From positions 1,243,693 through 1,307,692 of the forward strand of contig NZ_JH651384.1 in NCBI RefSeq assembly GCF_000260135.1: a stretch of 64,000 nt of DNA, read 5' to 3'. Both the position numbers and the translations under genes were made by a program. Below the pieces are notes generated by a model that was given only the letters and a program-made list of their open reading frames with translations, searched no databases and was not told the origin of the DNA. This document shows positions 1-11,575 of the stretch, piece by piece. Position 1 is the stretch's first letter; each line of letters begins with the position of its first letter. This DNA comes from Thiothrix nivea DSM 5205. GTDB taxonomy: Bacteria > Pseudomonadota > Gammaproteobacteria > Thiotrichales > Thiotrichaceae.

Positions 1-2
1 CG

Positions 3-425
3 CGGATGCAGGACATGGGCGTGGAGCCGTATTTACTGGCTTCCAGCCTGCTGGGGGTGATCGCCCAACGGCTGGTGAGGTTGTTATGCCCCGAATGCAA
101 GCAGCCAGCCGCCGCCGATGATGGCGAAATGCAAATCCTGCGCCTTCAGAATACGCCCGGTTCCCAGCGCCCCATCCTCTACAAACCTGTCGGCTGCCCC
201 ACCTGCAACCACCGGGGCTTCGTCGGTCGTTTGGGTATCTACGAGCTGGTGGAGCTGGACGACGGCCTGCGCCAGATGATCCACGACCGCCGCAGCGAAA
301 TGCAGATGGAAGCTTATGCCCGCCAGACCTGCCCCAGCATCCGCGAGGATGGCATCCGGCTGGTGCTGGAAGGCAACACGTCGCTGGATGAAGTGTTGCG
401 TGTCACCCGCGAGGATTCCCATTAG
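3..425 (+). CDS. gspE: GspE/PilB-type secretion ATPase, C-terminal part (cut by window edge)
   Basis: This is the C-terminal part of a type II secretion/type IV pilus assembly ATPase. The reading frame is already open at the left edge, so the N-terminus and the Walker motifs lie outside. Visible are the segment after the nucleotide-binding core (LLGVIAQRLVRLLCPECK) and a four-cysteine zinc site made of CPEC and CPTC about 35 residues apart, which is typical of GspE and PilB. The GRLGIYELVELDD segment and the closing SLDEVLRVTRED also fit this family. The stop TAG overlaps the GTG start of gspF by one base, so the two are translationally coupled. These cytoplasmic ATPases drive pseudopilus or pilus assembly through the GspF/PilC platform. 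GspE and PilB cannot be separated from this fragment alone. Confidence 0.9.
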   Translation, partial: RMQDMGVEPYLLASSLLGVIAQRLVRLLCPECKQPAAADDGEMQILRLQNTPGSQRPILYKPVGCPTCNHRGFVGRLGIYELVELDDGLRQMIHDRRSEMQMEAYARQTCPSIREDGIRLVLEGNTSLDEVLRVTREDSH

Positions 426-1645
426 TGCCTGCGTATGAATACCTCGCACTCAATGCCGCCGGCAAGGAAGAGCGCGGCATCATGGAAGCCGATACCCCCC
501 GGCAAGTACGCCAATTGTTGCGTAATCGTGACCTGATCCCGCTGGAAGTCAACGAAGTCGCGCAAAAACAGAAAAAGGCTGAAAGCCGTTCGTTTCTGGG
601 TGGTGGACGCCTCAACCCTGCCGATCTTGCATTGATGACCCGCCAACTGGCCACCTTGGTGCGCGCCGGTTCCCCGATTGAAGAAGCCCTCGGCGCGGTA
701 GTGCGCCAGACCGAACGCAACTCTGCCCGCCGCATGTTTTCTGCCATCCGTTCGCGGGTGATGGAAGGGCATCCGCTGGCAGGCGCACTGGGGCTGTTTC
801 CCGGCGCATTTCCGGTGCTGTACCGGGCGACGGTAGGCGCAGGTGAACAGTCCGGCCACTTGCCCGAAGTGCTGGAGCGGCTGGCCGATTACACCGAAAA
901 CCGCCAGCATAACCAGCAAAAAGTCACCACCGCGCTGGCTTACCCTGCCGTGTTGCTGGTGGTAGCCATTGGCGTGGTATCCGCCCTGCTGCGGTTTGTG
1001 GTGCCAAAAGTGGTGGATGCTTTCGCCACGCTGGACATTGAACTACCCCTGCTGACCCGGATGCTGATCGCCGCCAGTGAATTCCTGCAACATTACGGGT
1101 TAGCACTGCTGATCGGCGTGCTGTTGCTGATTGCCGGTATTGTCTGGTTACTCAAACGCCCCGTCTGGAAACGCCGCTACCATAAGTGGTTGTTACGCCT
1201 GCCGATGGTCGGGCGTATCGTGCGCGGTGTTAATACCGAAAACTTTGCCCGCACCTTCAGCATCCTCAACAGCAGCGGCGTGACAGTGCTGGATGCGATG
1301 AAAATTTCCGCAGAAGTTGTCATCAACATCCCCATGCGCGAATCGGTACTGGAAGCCGCCGAACGGGTGCGCGAAGGGATGCCGATCCACAAGGCGCTGG
1401 AACGTTCCGGCTACTTCCCGCCGATGATGATCTACCTGATCGCCAGCGGTGAAGGCAGCGGCAAGCTGGATGAAATGCTGGAGCGCGCCGCCATCCAGCA
1501 GGAACGCGAAGTCCAGACCAAAGTTGCCACCATGTTAAGCCTGCTCGAACCCGGCCTGATTCTGGTGATGGGCGGTATTGTCACCATGATTGTCCTTTCC
1601 ATTATGCTTCCTGTCATGGGCGGCATGTCTCAAATAATGCACTAA
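425..1645 (+). CDS. gspF: GspF/PilC-type inner-membrane platform protein
   Basis: A 406-residue protein of normal family length that starts at a GTG overlapping the gspE stop (TAGTG). It opens with the family signature MPAYEYLALNAAGKEERG. It carries two copies of the T2SSF domain, roughly residues 65-190 and 270-395 (LALMTRQLATLVRAGSPIEEAL and ENFARTFSILNSSGVTVLDA). Hydrophobic segments lie near residues 170-190, 215-240 and at the C-terminus (MIVLSIMLPVMG). The protein would sit in the inner membrane and link the GspE ATPase to the growing pseudopilus. No pseudopilin (gspG) or gspD follows, so the other machinery genes are elsewhere. Assignment to GspF rather than PilC is likely but not certain. 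Confidence 0.92.
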   Translation: MPAYEYLALNAAGKEERGIMEADTPRQVRQLLRNRDLIPLEVNEVAQKQKKAESRSFLGGGRLNPADLALMTRQLATLVRAGSPIEEALGAVVRQTERNSARRMFSAIRSRVMEGHPLAGALGLFPGAFPVLYRATVGAGEQSGHLPEVLERLADYTENRQHNQQKVTTALAYPAVLLVVAIGVVSALLRFVVPKVVDAFATLDIELPLLTRMLIAASEFLQHYGLALLIGVLLLIAGIVWLLKRPVWKRRYHKWLLRLPMVGRIVRGVNTENFARTFSILNSSGVTVLDAMKISAEVVINIPMRESVLEAAERVREGMPIHKALERSGYFPPMMIYLIASGEGSGKLDEMLERAAIQQEREVQTKVATMLSLLEPGLILVMGGIVTMIVLSIMLPVMGGMSQIMH

Positions 1646-1836
1646 GTGCCATTACTTACCCTGATCACGCATTTCGTCAGCTAAATAGCTGCGATTATAA
1701 GTCATTGCGTTGAGGCTGATCGCTCCACAGTCGCATAGTGCTCCTATCGCAAACAATAAATTTTTTATTGAATATCAAAAATAATGACCGCTGGGATTTC
1801 TCCGTAATCCCGCGATCCACATGTGGAGCAAACGTC

Positions 1837-2808
1837 ATGTCAGATACAAGCCTAGCGTTTCGGTTGACAGCAGCTTCTTTCTTTCAGGAAGGGGAATCAA
1901 GCAAGCAGGCTGCCCCCAGCATCCTGTATATCTATGCGCCTGAATACGACGTAACCCACATAACCGAGGTACTTAACCGTCACGGCATTCCTCATCTCGT
2001 TAACCAGTATAATATCCATGAATATGCCGGAAAAACCTTCTGCTTTTACCGGCGTTCAGAGTTAAGCAGTAAACAGCTCGCCTTTCTAGTCAATGCCGCC
2101 AGCGCAGGTGGTCAGGTCAATGCCCTGCTGGATTACCTCGACCAGCAATTGCAATTTGTGGAAGTTGAATTGCTGCACGGTGACTATTTACTGGAAAGCA
2201 ACCTGCTGCACCGGAAGCTGCACCGGCAAACCCAATGGCAACGGCGTCTGTTGGACATTGCCATGGCGACCAGCCTGCTGGCACTAACCTTGCCGATATG
2301 GATACTGGCCGCGCTGGCTATCCGGCTGGAATCACCCGGGCCGGTATTTTTCCGCCAACGCCGTACCGGATTATTCAACCGCGAATTCGACATCATCAAG
2401 TTCCGCTCCATGTGCGAAGATGCGGAAAAGAATGGTGCGCGCTGGGCATCCCGCAATGACAGCCGCGTGACCCGAGTCGGCCAGTTTATCCGCCGTACCC
2501 GGATTGATGAGTTGCCGCAACTGTTTAATGTGCTGAAAGGCGACATGTCCCTGATTGGCCCACGCCCGGAACGTGAAGTCTTCATCCGCGAACTGGAAAA
2601 GCACATCCCGTTCTACCGCTTCCGCCACATGGTCAAACCCGGCGTCACTGGGCTGGCGCAGGTACGTCATACCTACGGTGCTTCCATCGAAGACGCCATG
2701 CACAAACACCGGCACGACATGTATTACCTCAAACATCAAAGCGTGTGGCTGGATCTGAAAATCCTGCTGAAAACCATCCAGATCGTGGTGACAGGCCAGG
2801 GGGTGTGA
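1837..2808 (+). CDS. Polyprenyl-phosphate sugar-1-phosphate transferase (WbaP/PglC type)
   Basis: This enzyme likely starts glycan assembly by moving a sugar-1-phosphate from a UDP-sugar to undecaprenyl phosphate at the inner membrane. The C-terminal ~200 residues are a complete bacterial sugar transferase domain. It contains a membrane helix (LLALTLPIWILAALAIRLES), then PGPVFFRQRRTG, the FDIIKFRSM segment, RIDELPQLFNVLKGDMSLIGPRPE and KPGVTGLAQV. The first ~130 residues are a soluble region with no family I recognise. ATG 1837 was chosen because GGAG lies a suitable distance upstream; an in-frame GTG at 1738 would add 33 residues and has no clear ribosome site. No other exopolysaccharide genes adjoin it, but a glycan synthase operon lies about 15 kb downstream. 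Confidence 0.85.
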   Translation: MSDTSLAFRLTAASFFQEGESSKQAAPSILYIYAPEYDVTHITEVLNRHGIPHLVNQYNIHEYAGKTFCFYRRSELSSKQLAFLVNAASAGGQVNALLDYLDQQLQFVEVELLHGDYLLESNLLHRKLHRQTQWQRRLLDIAMATSLLALTLPIWILAALAIRLESPGPVFFRQRRTGLFNREFDIIKFRSMCEDAEKNGARWASRNDSRVTRVGQFIRRTRIDELPQLFNVLKGDMSLIGPRPEREVFIRELEKHIPFYRFRHMVKPGVTGLAQVRHTYGASIEDAMHKHRHDMYYLKHQSVWLDLKILLKTIQIVVTGQGV

Positions 2809-2863
2809 ACCGCTGCGATCAAGCGGTTGAGGGCAGCACGGATTTTCCCGTATCATGCTGCCC
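2808..2863 (+). terminator. Paired hairpins between sugar transferase and selD
   Basis: Two inverted repeats follow the sugar transferase stop: AACCGCT/AGCGGTT (2808-2814 and 2822-2828) and GGGCAGCA/TGCTGCCC (2831-2838 and 2856-2863). Neither is followed by a clear T run. They may act as a terminator or as leader structure upstream of selD. Confidence 0.25.
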
Positions 2864-2888
2864 TTCACCCTGACAAGGATTGCCGCGC

Positions 2889-3929
2889 ATGGACACCCCT
2901 ATCCGCATGACCGAATACAGCCACGGCTCTGGCTGTGGCTGCAAGATTGCCCCCGCCGTACTGGATGTAATCCTGCACAGCCAGCTTCCCGCCGATGTTT
3001 GTGACGCCCTGCTGGTGGGTAACAGTTCCCGCGATGACGCCGCCGTTTATGACCTTGGAAACGGCACTGCCGTCATCAGCACCACCGATTTCTTCATGCC
3101 GATTGTCGATGACCCATTCACCTTTGGGCGTATCGCCGCCACCAACGCCATCAGCGACATCTACGCCATGGGCGGCAAACCAATCATGGCAATTGCCATT
3201 TTCGGCTGGCCTCTAGATAAACTACCGCCGGAAGTCGGGCGCGAAGTGGTGGAAGGCGGGCGCAAAGCCTGCCAGGACGCAGGCATCCCACTGGCTGGCG
3301 GCCACAGCATCGATGCCCCCGAACCCATTTTCGGCCTGGCAGTCACCGGCATCGTCGAAACCCGCTGCCTCAAGCAGAACAGCACCGCTAAAGCTGGCAA
3401 CAAGCTGTTCCTGACCAAACCCTTGGGTATCGGTATCCTCACCACGGCGCAAAAGCGCAAGGTATTGCTGCCGGAACACGCCAACCTCGCCATTGATGCC
3501 ATGTGCCGCCTGAACACTATCGGCGCGCAATTTGGCGCTATGGAACACGTCAGGGCACTGACCGACGTAACCGGTTTCGGCCTTGGCGGCCACCTGCGCG
3601 AAATGTGCGAAGGCAGCGGCTTGCAGGCTGTCATCCAGTTCGACAAGGTTCCCGTACTGCCCAATATCCACCACTATCTGGAACAGGATTGCTCCCCCGG
3701 CGGTGCCCAGCGTAATTTCGACAGCTATGGCTATGCACTAGGTGACATGAATGAGCGCCAGCGGCAAATCATCTGCGACCCACAAACCAGTGGCGGCCTG
3801 CTGGCGGCAGTTGACCCTGCTGGTGAGGCGGATTTCCTGATGACCTGCCACGATGCGGGTCTGGATTTGCAACCCATCGGCTACCTACGCGAAGCCGTCG
3901 CTGGCGCAGCCTTGATCACGGTCGAATAA
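2889..3929 (+). CDS. selD: Selenide, water dikinase (selenophosphate synthetase)
   Basis: SelD makes selenophosphate from selenide and ATP in the cytoplasm. The 346-residue product has the N-terminal motif [10 protein letters not shown]. Cys16 aligns with catalytic Cys17 of E. coli SelD, and the following lysine is kept. The site is therefore a cysteine form, not selenocysteine. Other family blocks are [43 protein letters not shown] and [13 protein letters not shown] 2889 follows AAGGA at 2875-2879; an in-frame TTG at 2880 is less likely. The selU gene begins 3 bases after the stop, so selenophosphate probably feeds tRNA selenation here. No selA or selB is in the window. Confidence 0.96.
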   Translation: MDTPIRMTEYSHGSGCGCKIAPAVLDVILHSQLPADVCDALLVGNSSRDDAAVYDLGNGTAVISTTDFFMPIVDDPFTFGRIAATNAISDIYAMGGKPIMAIAIFGWPLDKLPPEVGREVVEGGRKACQDAGIPLAGGHSIDAPEPIFGLAVTGIVETRCLKQNSTAKAGNKLFLTKPLGIGILTTAQKRKVLLPEHANLAIDAMCRLNTIGAQFGAMEHVRALTDVTGFGLGGHLREMCEGSGLQAVIQFDKVPVLPNIHHYLEQDCSPGGAQRNFDSYGYALGDMNERQRQIICDPQTSGGLLAAVDPAGEADFLMTCHDAGLDLQPIGYLREAVAGAALITVE

Positions 3930-3932
3930 ACC

Positions 3933-6720
<2,788 letters not shown>

Positions 6721-6783
6721 TTAGGATCAGGAATTGTCTGCACAGCATCGCAGCCGTACAAAATGTTGACCCATTATGGATTT

Positions 6784-7233
6784 ATGTTAGTTAAAGAACA
6801 ACCCGCAAACATATCCCCCCAGCCAAAATCTTTTGCCGCGCTGATGGAGATGTACGAAATTAATTACATGCAACTGCGTCTGTTATGCGGCGACATCCGT
6901 ATATTGCCTAAAGACACGGTTTCCAGGGTCGAAGGCAGCATCCCTGTGTTGCTGAGCATTGAGGAAAACACCCGCCACACCACCACACTGCTGCTGACTT
7001 ACCTGTTCCATGAGAACGACGGCAGCCAGGATAACCGCCCTGACATGCTGGTTCGGGTTTACCACGACTCCCGGCAGGCGGAGGTCATCAGCCACCGCTG
7101 CCGTTTGTCGGAAGACCGCATTCAGTATTGGGGCAAGGAGCTCGACACCATGCTGCTATGCCGTTGGCGCATGAACCGCTTTTTATACAAATGGACAAAT
7201 TATTTACGGCGACAAGGACATTGCTTTTCGTGA
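6784..7233 (+). CDS. DUF1249 (YqiB-type) protein
   Basis: This small cytoplasmic protein of unknown function matches E. coli YqiB over most of its length. It has the core MEMYEINYMQLRLL, then SIEENTRHTTTLLLTYLF, PDMLVRVYHDSRQAEVISH and a C-terminal MNRFLYKWTNYLRRQGH. Only residues from the ATGs at 6763 or 6784 onward align to the family. The longer open frame back to 6577 overlaps pgm on the other strand and is not believable. I chose 6784, but ATG 6763 is possible and neither has a strong ribosome site. In E. coli the homologue lies by cpdA and nudF; that setting is not seen here. Confidence 0.75.
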   Translation: MLVKEQPANISPQPKSFAALMEMYEINYMQLRLLCGDIRILPKDTVSRVEGSIPVLLSIEENTRHTTTLLLTYLFHENDGSQDNRPDMLVRVYHDSRQAEVISHRCRLSEDRIQYWGKELDTMLLCRWRMNRFLYKWTNYLRRQGHCFS

Positions 7234-7338
7234 TACATATTATGTACAATTTTTGAATAATTAAAATTTTGTAATCTTTCTCTTGTTATACAAAATAACA
7301 CATAACATTTCATATTTTGTATAGATATTGTCTGTCAA

Positions 7339-7372
7339 TATTCTTGACTACCCCACTCGGATTAATTACAAT
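7339..7372 (+). promoter_or_regulatory. iscR promoter with probable IscR type 1 site
   Basis: A -35 box TTGACT (7344-7349) and a -10 box TACAAT (7367-7372) are separated by exactly 17 bases, 46 bases before the iscR start. Overlapping the -35 box, the stretch ATTCTTGACTACCCCACTCG at 7340-7359 resembles the E. coli type 1 IscR operator (TTGACT then ACTCGG). Autorepression by [2Fe-2S]-IscR, as in E. coli, is the likely use. Confidence 0.65.
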
Positions 7373-7417
7373 ACCAACTAATTCAGTCGGGAATTGAAAT
7401 GCATAAGGAGCATAGAC

Positions 7418-7915
7418 ATGAAGCTGTCGACAAAAGGCCGGTACGCAGTTACCGCGATGATGGATCTGGCGATCCATGACCATGAGGGCCCAGTTACCTT
7501 GGCCGACATTTCCCAATGCCAAGGCATATCCCTGTCTTATCTCGAACAATTGTTCGCCAAATTGCGCAAGGAAGGTTTAGTGGAAGGTGTACGTGGGCCA
7601 GGTGGCGGATATCGCCTGGGGCGTCCTGCCAGCCAGATCAGCATCGCGGAGATCATCAACGCGGTTGATGAAAACATTGATGTTACCCGTTGTCTTGGCA
7701 ACAAGGATTGTCACGGTGGTGAAAAGTGCCTGACCCATCAATTGTGGGAAGACCTGAGTAACCGGTTGTACGAATTCCTGGATAACCTGACATTGGCAAA
7801 TTTTATCAACCGCCCTGAAATCCGCGAGGTATCGCGTCGGCAGGACACCATTGCCAGCCGCATTGCGACCATGTTCCCGCCCCGCCCCAGCATTGGCGCA
7901 GTTGCGAACTTCTAG
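7418..7915 (+). CDS. iscR: Fe-S cluster-responsive regulator IscR (Rrf2 family)
   Basis: A 165-residue Rrf2-family regulator that senses cellular [2Fe-2S] status. It opens with [20 protein letters not shown], followed by a winged helix-turn-helix ([30 protein letters not shown]). The cluster ligands Cys92, Cys98, Cys104 and His107 fall at the same numbers as in E. coli IscR, so cluster binding is very likely. ATG 7418 follows AAGGAG at 7405-7410; the in-frame ATG at 7394 is rejected. No iscS-iscU-iscA genes follow. Instead a convergent phosphatase gene does, so this copy is separated from an isc operon. A self-repressible promoter precedes it. Confidence 0.92.
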   Translation: MKLSTKGRYAVTAMMDLAIHDHEGPVTLADISQCQGISLSYLEQLFAKLRKEGLVEGVRGPGGGYRLGRPASQISIAEIINAVDENIDVTRCLGNKDCHGGEKCLTHQLWEDLSNRLYEFLDNLTLANFINRPEIREVSRRQDTIASRIATMFPPRPSIGAVANF

Positions 7916-7930
7916 GTTAGGGTTTTAGGG

Positions 7931-7960
7931 GTTGGGAAGGCGGCCACTGGCCGCCCAACT
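7931..7960. terminator. Bidirectional hairpin between convergent iscR and phosphatase genes
   Basis: A 7-bp GC-rich stem GGCGGCC/GGCCGCC (7939-7945 and 7949-7955) with loop ACT lies just past the iscR stop and just before the end of the convergent gene. There is no clear T run, so its use as a terminator rests on position and stem strength. Confidence 0.45.
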
Positions 7961-7961
7961 A

Positions 7962-8714
7962 TTACGCGGGAGTATGTTCTTCTGTCTCGGTACGGACATT
8001 GAACTGATGCAAGGTCATGACCGGTTGTATTTGCAGCATAGTCAATTTGCCCAGGCTTCGGTCATCCAGCAGTGATGCGCCCGTATCAATGTAGTAAAAA
8101 TTTGCCGTGCGCAAAGGTTTGCTGACCGGGGTATGGCCGAACACCACAAGATCAATCCCTTCTACTGGGACTGTCCGTCCCATCATTTTGAAATGCTTGT
8201 AGCGGTTACGCGACCACAGGGCATATTCTTCCATATCCGGGTCGGCTTCCAGCGTGCGGATGAACTGATGCCATGGGATGCCAGTGGGAATATCAGCGTG
8301 GACAATGCCAATATGCCCATTAGCGGTTGATACCTCAAAAGCCAGCGGCAATTTCTCCACCACGTTGCGGATACGTGGGCGCATATTCTCGGGAACTTGT
8401 CGCCACCAAGCGCCGCCATTGTAGCGTGTCCAGTTTTCAAGAACTGCCTGACTGTATTCAGAATCCAGCAACATGCGCTCATGGTTACCCATGATTGCAT
8501 GGAACCAATCGTAATTCAGGAACTCAATAACCCGATGCGATTCCTGCCCCCGGTCAATCAAGTCACCGACGGAAAATACCCGGTCGCGGCTGCGGTCAAA
8601 AGCAAGCCGTTGCAACATTTGTTCAAACGCAGAAAAAGAACCATGGATATCGCCCACGACGAAGTCGCGTCCATTTGAATTCTTACCGAAAAATTTGAAA
8701 GGCGTGTAACACAT
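7962..8714 (-). CDS. PPP-family Ser/Thr protein phosphatase (PrpA/PphA-like)
   Basis: A 250-residue metallophosphatase of the PPP family. The metal-binding motifs are in order near the N-terminus: GDIHG (about residue 22), GDLIDRG (about 49) and GNHE (about 75), with FGHTP near residue 205. Length and motif spacing fit bacterial PrpA/PrpB (PphA/PphB) protein phosphatases. A symmetric diadenosine tetraphosphatase (ApaH) is a less likely alternative, since ApaH is longer and has a different N-terminus. It likely acts in the cytoplasm on phosphorylated proteins. It stands alone, convergent with iscR. Confidence 0.82.
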   Translation of the reverse strand: MCYTPFKFFGKNSNGRDFVVGDIHGSFSAFEQMLQRLAFDRSRDRVFSVGDLIDRGQESHRVIEFLNYDWFHAIMGNHERMLLDSEYSQAVLENWTRYNGGAWWRQVPENMRPRIRNVVEKLPLAFEVSTANGHIGIVHADIPTGIPWHQFIRTLEADPDMEEYALWSRNRYKHFKMMGRTVPVEGIDLVVFGHTPVSKPLRTANFYYIDTGASLLDDRSLGKLTMLQIQPVMTLHQFNVRTETEEHTPA

Positions 8715-8857
8715 GGTTTGATCTCAGGAATAACCCAACTAAAAATTAGCCAGTCAGAACAGGCTTGGTAATTTTCTTTGTTATGACACCCACTTTACCA
8801 GCATTCCTTCTGGAAAAAAGCTTACCGCATATAACTGTAATAAGAAATAACTTTCCA

Positions 8858-9247
8858 CTATATTTTTTCTGAATTAAAGGAATTTAGCGCGGCAATAAAT
8901 ACCAGCGCCCAACCGATGATAAAGCTCGCCCCGCCCACTGGGGTTACTGCGACGATACTTTTATATCCTGTCAAAACATAAACATACAGGCTACCGGAAA
9001 ACAATACAATACCCAGTGTAAAAGCGTGGCCAGCATAGTTGATCAATTTATTCTTCACTTGATTATAAAATATATTTATTATTAATAATGCTAACGAATG
9101 ATAAAACTGGTACTCGACACCGGTATGAAATCGTTGCAACATCTTGGCGTCCACCAGTTTCTCCAGCCCATGCGCCCCGAATGCCCCCAACATGACTGCG
9201 AGCATTCCCGACAGGCTGCCAATCATCAGAAAATAGTTTTGCTGCAC
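8858..9247 (-). CDS. DUF423 (YgdD-type) small membrane protein
   Basis: A 129-residue integral membrane protein of the DUF423 family. It has the conserved N-terminal segment GAFGAHGLEK (residues about 22-31), then HTGVEYQFYHSLALL. There are four hydrophobic stretches: LSGMLAVMLGAFG, SLALLIINIFY, FTLGIVLFSGSLYVYVL and FIIGWALVFIAAL. The segment TPVGGASFIIGWALV near the C-terminus is typical. The biochemical function of the family is unknown. The coding region is richer in A and T than its neighbours. Confidence 0.88.
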   Translation of the reverse strand: MQQNYFLMIGSLSGMLAVMLGAFGAHGLEKLVDAKMLQRFHTGVEYQFYHSLALLIINIFYNQVKNKLINYAGHAFTLGIVLFSGSLYVYVLTGYKSIVAVTPVGGASFIIGWALVFIAALNSFNSEKI

Positions 9248-9259
9248 AACTTAAGACCT

Positions 9260-9367
9260 ATGGATACACACGTAAAACGCCAATTATACCGCATCATCCT
9301 CAAACTGATGGCGTGGCTGGGGATTTTTCTATTGCTAGGCGTGTTCTTGCGCAGTTGCTTTGCCTAA
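9260..9367 (+). CDS. Possible 35-residue single-helix membrane peptide
   Basis: A short frame starting 12 bases from the divergent DUF423 start encodes a basic N-terminus (MDTHVKRQLYRIILK) followed by one strong hydrophobic helix (LMAWLGIFLLLGVFLRSCFA). This charge and helix pattern is what a small membrane protein would show. No good ribosome site is visible (only TTAAGA upstream), and the 3' end overlaps rsmJ on the other strand by 33 bases. It is a candidate, not a firm gene. Confidence 0.3.
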   Translation: MDTHVKRQLYRIILKLMAWLGIFLLLGVFLRSCFA

Positions 9368-10027
9368 GTAAACATCATAACGGACTGCCTTCCCGCCAAT
9401 CACGAAAGCAGGCTGGCTCCCCGCCAGCACTGGCGCGTGGCGCGGGCGCTTCACCACTACCCGGTGTTTGGCGTAACGGCAAGCCAGCCCCAGCAGGCTG
9501 TCGCTGTCTGCGTCAGCCCCCACTACCGCGTGGAAAAAGCGCATTTCTTTTTGTACCAAGGCTGTCTTGCGCCGTTCCGGAAACATAGGGTCGCAGTAGA
9601 TTACGTCTGGCTGGGAAACAGCGCCAAATTGTTCCAGCCATGCGTGCGCATCGGCCAGATGCAAGGTCATGCGGCTGACAGTTTCCAGCACTTCGGCGCT
9701 ATCGCTTGCCAGGGCGCGCTTCATGGCATCCTCCAATAACGCATGGACAATGGGTGAGCGTTCCAGCATGGTAACGCTGCAACCCAGGCTGGCTAACACA
9801 AAAGATTCGCGCCCAAGTCCGGCAGTTGCGTCAATAACATGCGGTTGTTTGAATTTGTGCAGGCCAATGGCTTTGGCGATATTCTGGCCTTTGCCACCAC
9901 CGAACTGTTGGCGGTGGCGGGCTTTGCCCTCCAGAAAATCCACATAAACAGAACCAATTTTGGCGTCCTGCGTGTCGCGTAGTTCCAACCGTTCGGGTGT
10001 CTGCACCAGTTGATAACGGCCTGACAT
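9335..10027 (-). CDS. rsmJ: 16S rRNA (guanine1516-N2)-methyltransferase
   Basis: RsmJ (YhiQ) methylates G1516 of 16S rRNA. The 230-residue protein has the family blocks RHRQQFGGGKGQNIAKAIGL, the SAM motif VIDATAGLGRESFVLASLG (residues about 64-82), MLERSPIVHALLEDA, and the catalytic-region motif CDPMFPERRKTALVQKEM. These are specific for this family. Its ATG shares bases with the slyX stop (TAATG), so it is the last gene of argG-slyX-rsmJ. The function acts in the cytoplasm on the small ribosomal subunit. Confidence 0.95.
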   Translation of the reverse strand: MSGRYQLVQTPERLELRDTQDAKIGSVYVDFLEGKARHRQQFGGGKGQNIAKAIGLHKFKQPHVIDATAGLGRESFVLASLGCSVTMLERSPIVHALLEDAMKRALASDSAEVLETVSRMTLHLADAHAWLEQFGAVSQPDVIYCDPMFPERRKTALVQKEMRFFHAVVGADADSDSLLGLACRYAKHRVVVKRPRHAPVLAGSQPAFVIGGKAVRYDVYLGKATAQEHA

Positions 10028-10230
10028 TAATAATGCGGGGGCGGGGGTTCGTCAGCCGAGCTACCCAGCAAGGCGGGTTCAAGCGCTTTGAGCTTGTCTT
10101 TGAGACGCTCGATTTCACCCAGAGCGCGGGTGATTTCCTGCTGTTGCAAGTAAACCTGCTGACTGAGGACTTCAATGGTTTGCTCCTGTTGCATGAACAG
10201 GAGCTCCAGTTTTTCCAGACGTTCTTCCAT
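10027..10230 (-). CDS. slyX: SlyX family protein
   Basis: A 67-residue coiled-coil protein. It has the SlyX pattern: an N-terminal MEERLEKLELLFMQQEQTIEVL, heptad repeats through ERLKDKLKAL, and the closing PPPPHY that marks the family. The function is unknown. It starts 8 bases after argG and overlaps rsmJ by one base, so it is read as part of one operon. Confidence 0.93.
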   Translation of the reverse strand: MEERLEKLELLFMQQEQTIEVLSQQVYLQQQEITRALGEIERLKDKLKALEPALLGSSADEPPPPHY

Positions 10231-10238
10231 GGAAAAGA

Positions 10239-11459
10239 TTAACGCCCCTTGTTGGCCGCAATCCGCATACGCAGGGCGTTGAGCTTGATGAAGCCTTCCG
10301 CATCTTTCTGGTTGTATGCGCCGCCATCATCATCGAAGGTGGCAATGGCGGAGTCGAACAGGCTGTCGTCAGACTTGCGGCCAGCGACAGTGGCAGCACC
10401 CTTGTACAGCTTCATGCGCACGATACCGTTAACGTGTGCCTGGGATGCGTCGATCATCTGCTGCATCATCTTGCGTTCAGGACTCCACCAGTAGCCGTTG
10501 TAGATCAGTTCGGCGTATTTCGGCATCAGGCTGTCTTTCAGGTGGGCAACTTCGCGGTCGAGAGTCAGGGATTCGATGGCTCGGTGGGCTGGCAGCAAGA
10601 TGGTGCCACCAGGGGTTTCGTAGCAGCCACGGGATTTCATGCCGACGTAGCGGTTTTCCACCAGATCCAGGCGACCGATACCGTTGGCACCGCCCAGTTT
10701 GTTGAGGGTTTCGAGAATAGTCGCCGGGGACATTTCCTGACCGTCCAGCGCGACTGCATCGCCGTTGCGGAAGGTGATTTCGACGTAGGTTGGCTTGTCA
10801 GGGGCAGTTTCCGGGGAAACGCTCCAGCGCCACATGTCTTCTTCGGCCTCGAACCATGGGTCTTCCAGCGGGCCGCCTTCGTAGGAAATGTGCAGCAGGT
10901 TGGCGTCCATGGAGTAAGGGGATTTTTTGCCAGCCTTTTTGAAGTCAACCGGAATATTGTGCTGTTCAGCATAGGCCATCAGGGCTTCGCGGGAATTCAT
11001 GTCCCATTCGCGCCACGGGGCAATGATTTTGACACCTGGTTTCAGTGCATACGCGCCCAGTTCAAAGCGTACCTGGTCATTACCCTTGCCGGTAGCACCA
11101 TGGGAAATGGCGTCAGCACCGGTGGCGTTGGCGATTTCCACCAGACGCTTGGCGATTAGCGGGCGGGCAATGGAAGTACCCAACAGGTATTCACCTTCAT
11201 AGATGGTATTGGCGCGGAACATGGGGAACACGTAGTCGCGCACGAACTCTTCGCGCAGGTCTTCGATGAAGATTTCTTCCGGCTTGATGCCCATGGCGAG
11301 GGCTTTGGCACGGGCTGGCTCGACTTCTTCGCCCTGGCCGATGTCAGCGGTGAAGGTAACAATTTCGCATCCGTAATTTTCCTGTAGCCATCTGACGATG
11401 ATGGAGGTATCCAGCCCGCCGGAATAGGCCAGCACGACTTTCTTGACTGACTGTGCCAT
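10239..11459 (-). CDS. argG: Argininosuccinate synthase
   Basis: ArgG joins citrulline and aspartate with ATP to give argininosuccinate, the penultimate step of arginine synthesis. The product has the ATP pyrophosphatase motif AYSGGLDTS at residues 11-19, then [23 protein letters not shown] and [10 protein letters not shown]. It is 406 residues long, normal for the type used by most proteobacteria outside the enterics. The start ATG at 11459 ([15 protein letters not shown]) matches the family; a 54-residue upstream extension overlaps the divergent dctP leader and is rejected. It heads an operon with slyX and rsmJ and diverges from dctP over 116 bases. Confidence 0.96.
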   Translation of the reverse strand: MAQSVKKVVLAYSGGLDTSIIVRWLQENYGCEIVTFTADIGQGEEVEPARAKALAMGIKPEEIFIEDLREEFVRDYVFPMFRANTIYEGEYLLGTSIARPLIAKRLVEIANATGADAISHGATGKGNDQVRFELGAYALKPGVKIIAPWREWDMNSREALMAYAEQHNIPVDFKKAGKKSPYSMDANLLHISYEGGPLEDPWFEAEEDMWRWSVSPETAPDKPTYVEITFRNGDAVALDGQEMSPATILETLNKLGGANGIGRLDLVENRYVGMKSRGCYETPGGTILLPAHRAIESLTLDREVAHLKDSLMPKYAELIYNGYWWSPERKMMQQMIDASQAHVNGIVRMKLYKGAATVAGRKSDDSLFDSAIATFDDDGGAYNQKDAEGFIKLNALRMRIAANKGR

Positions 11460-11575
11460 GTCTGTGTTCCCGTTTGGTGATCGAAACGGGGCATTATATG
11501 CGCTACACTCCTGCCTTGCACTACCAACAAAATGTATTCGGAAAACACCCCCGACAAACCGATGGAGGAGACACC

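Noticed and set aside
2808-2888. Possible bacterial SECIS element before selD
   Set aside because: SelD uses Cys codons, there is no in-frame TGA and the hairpins lie outside the coding region.
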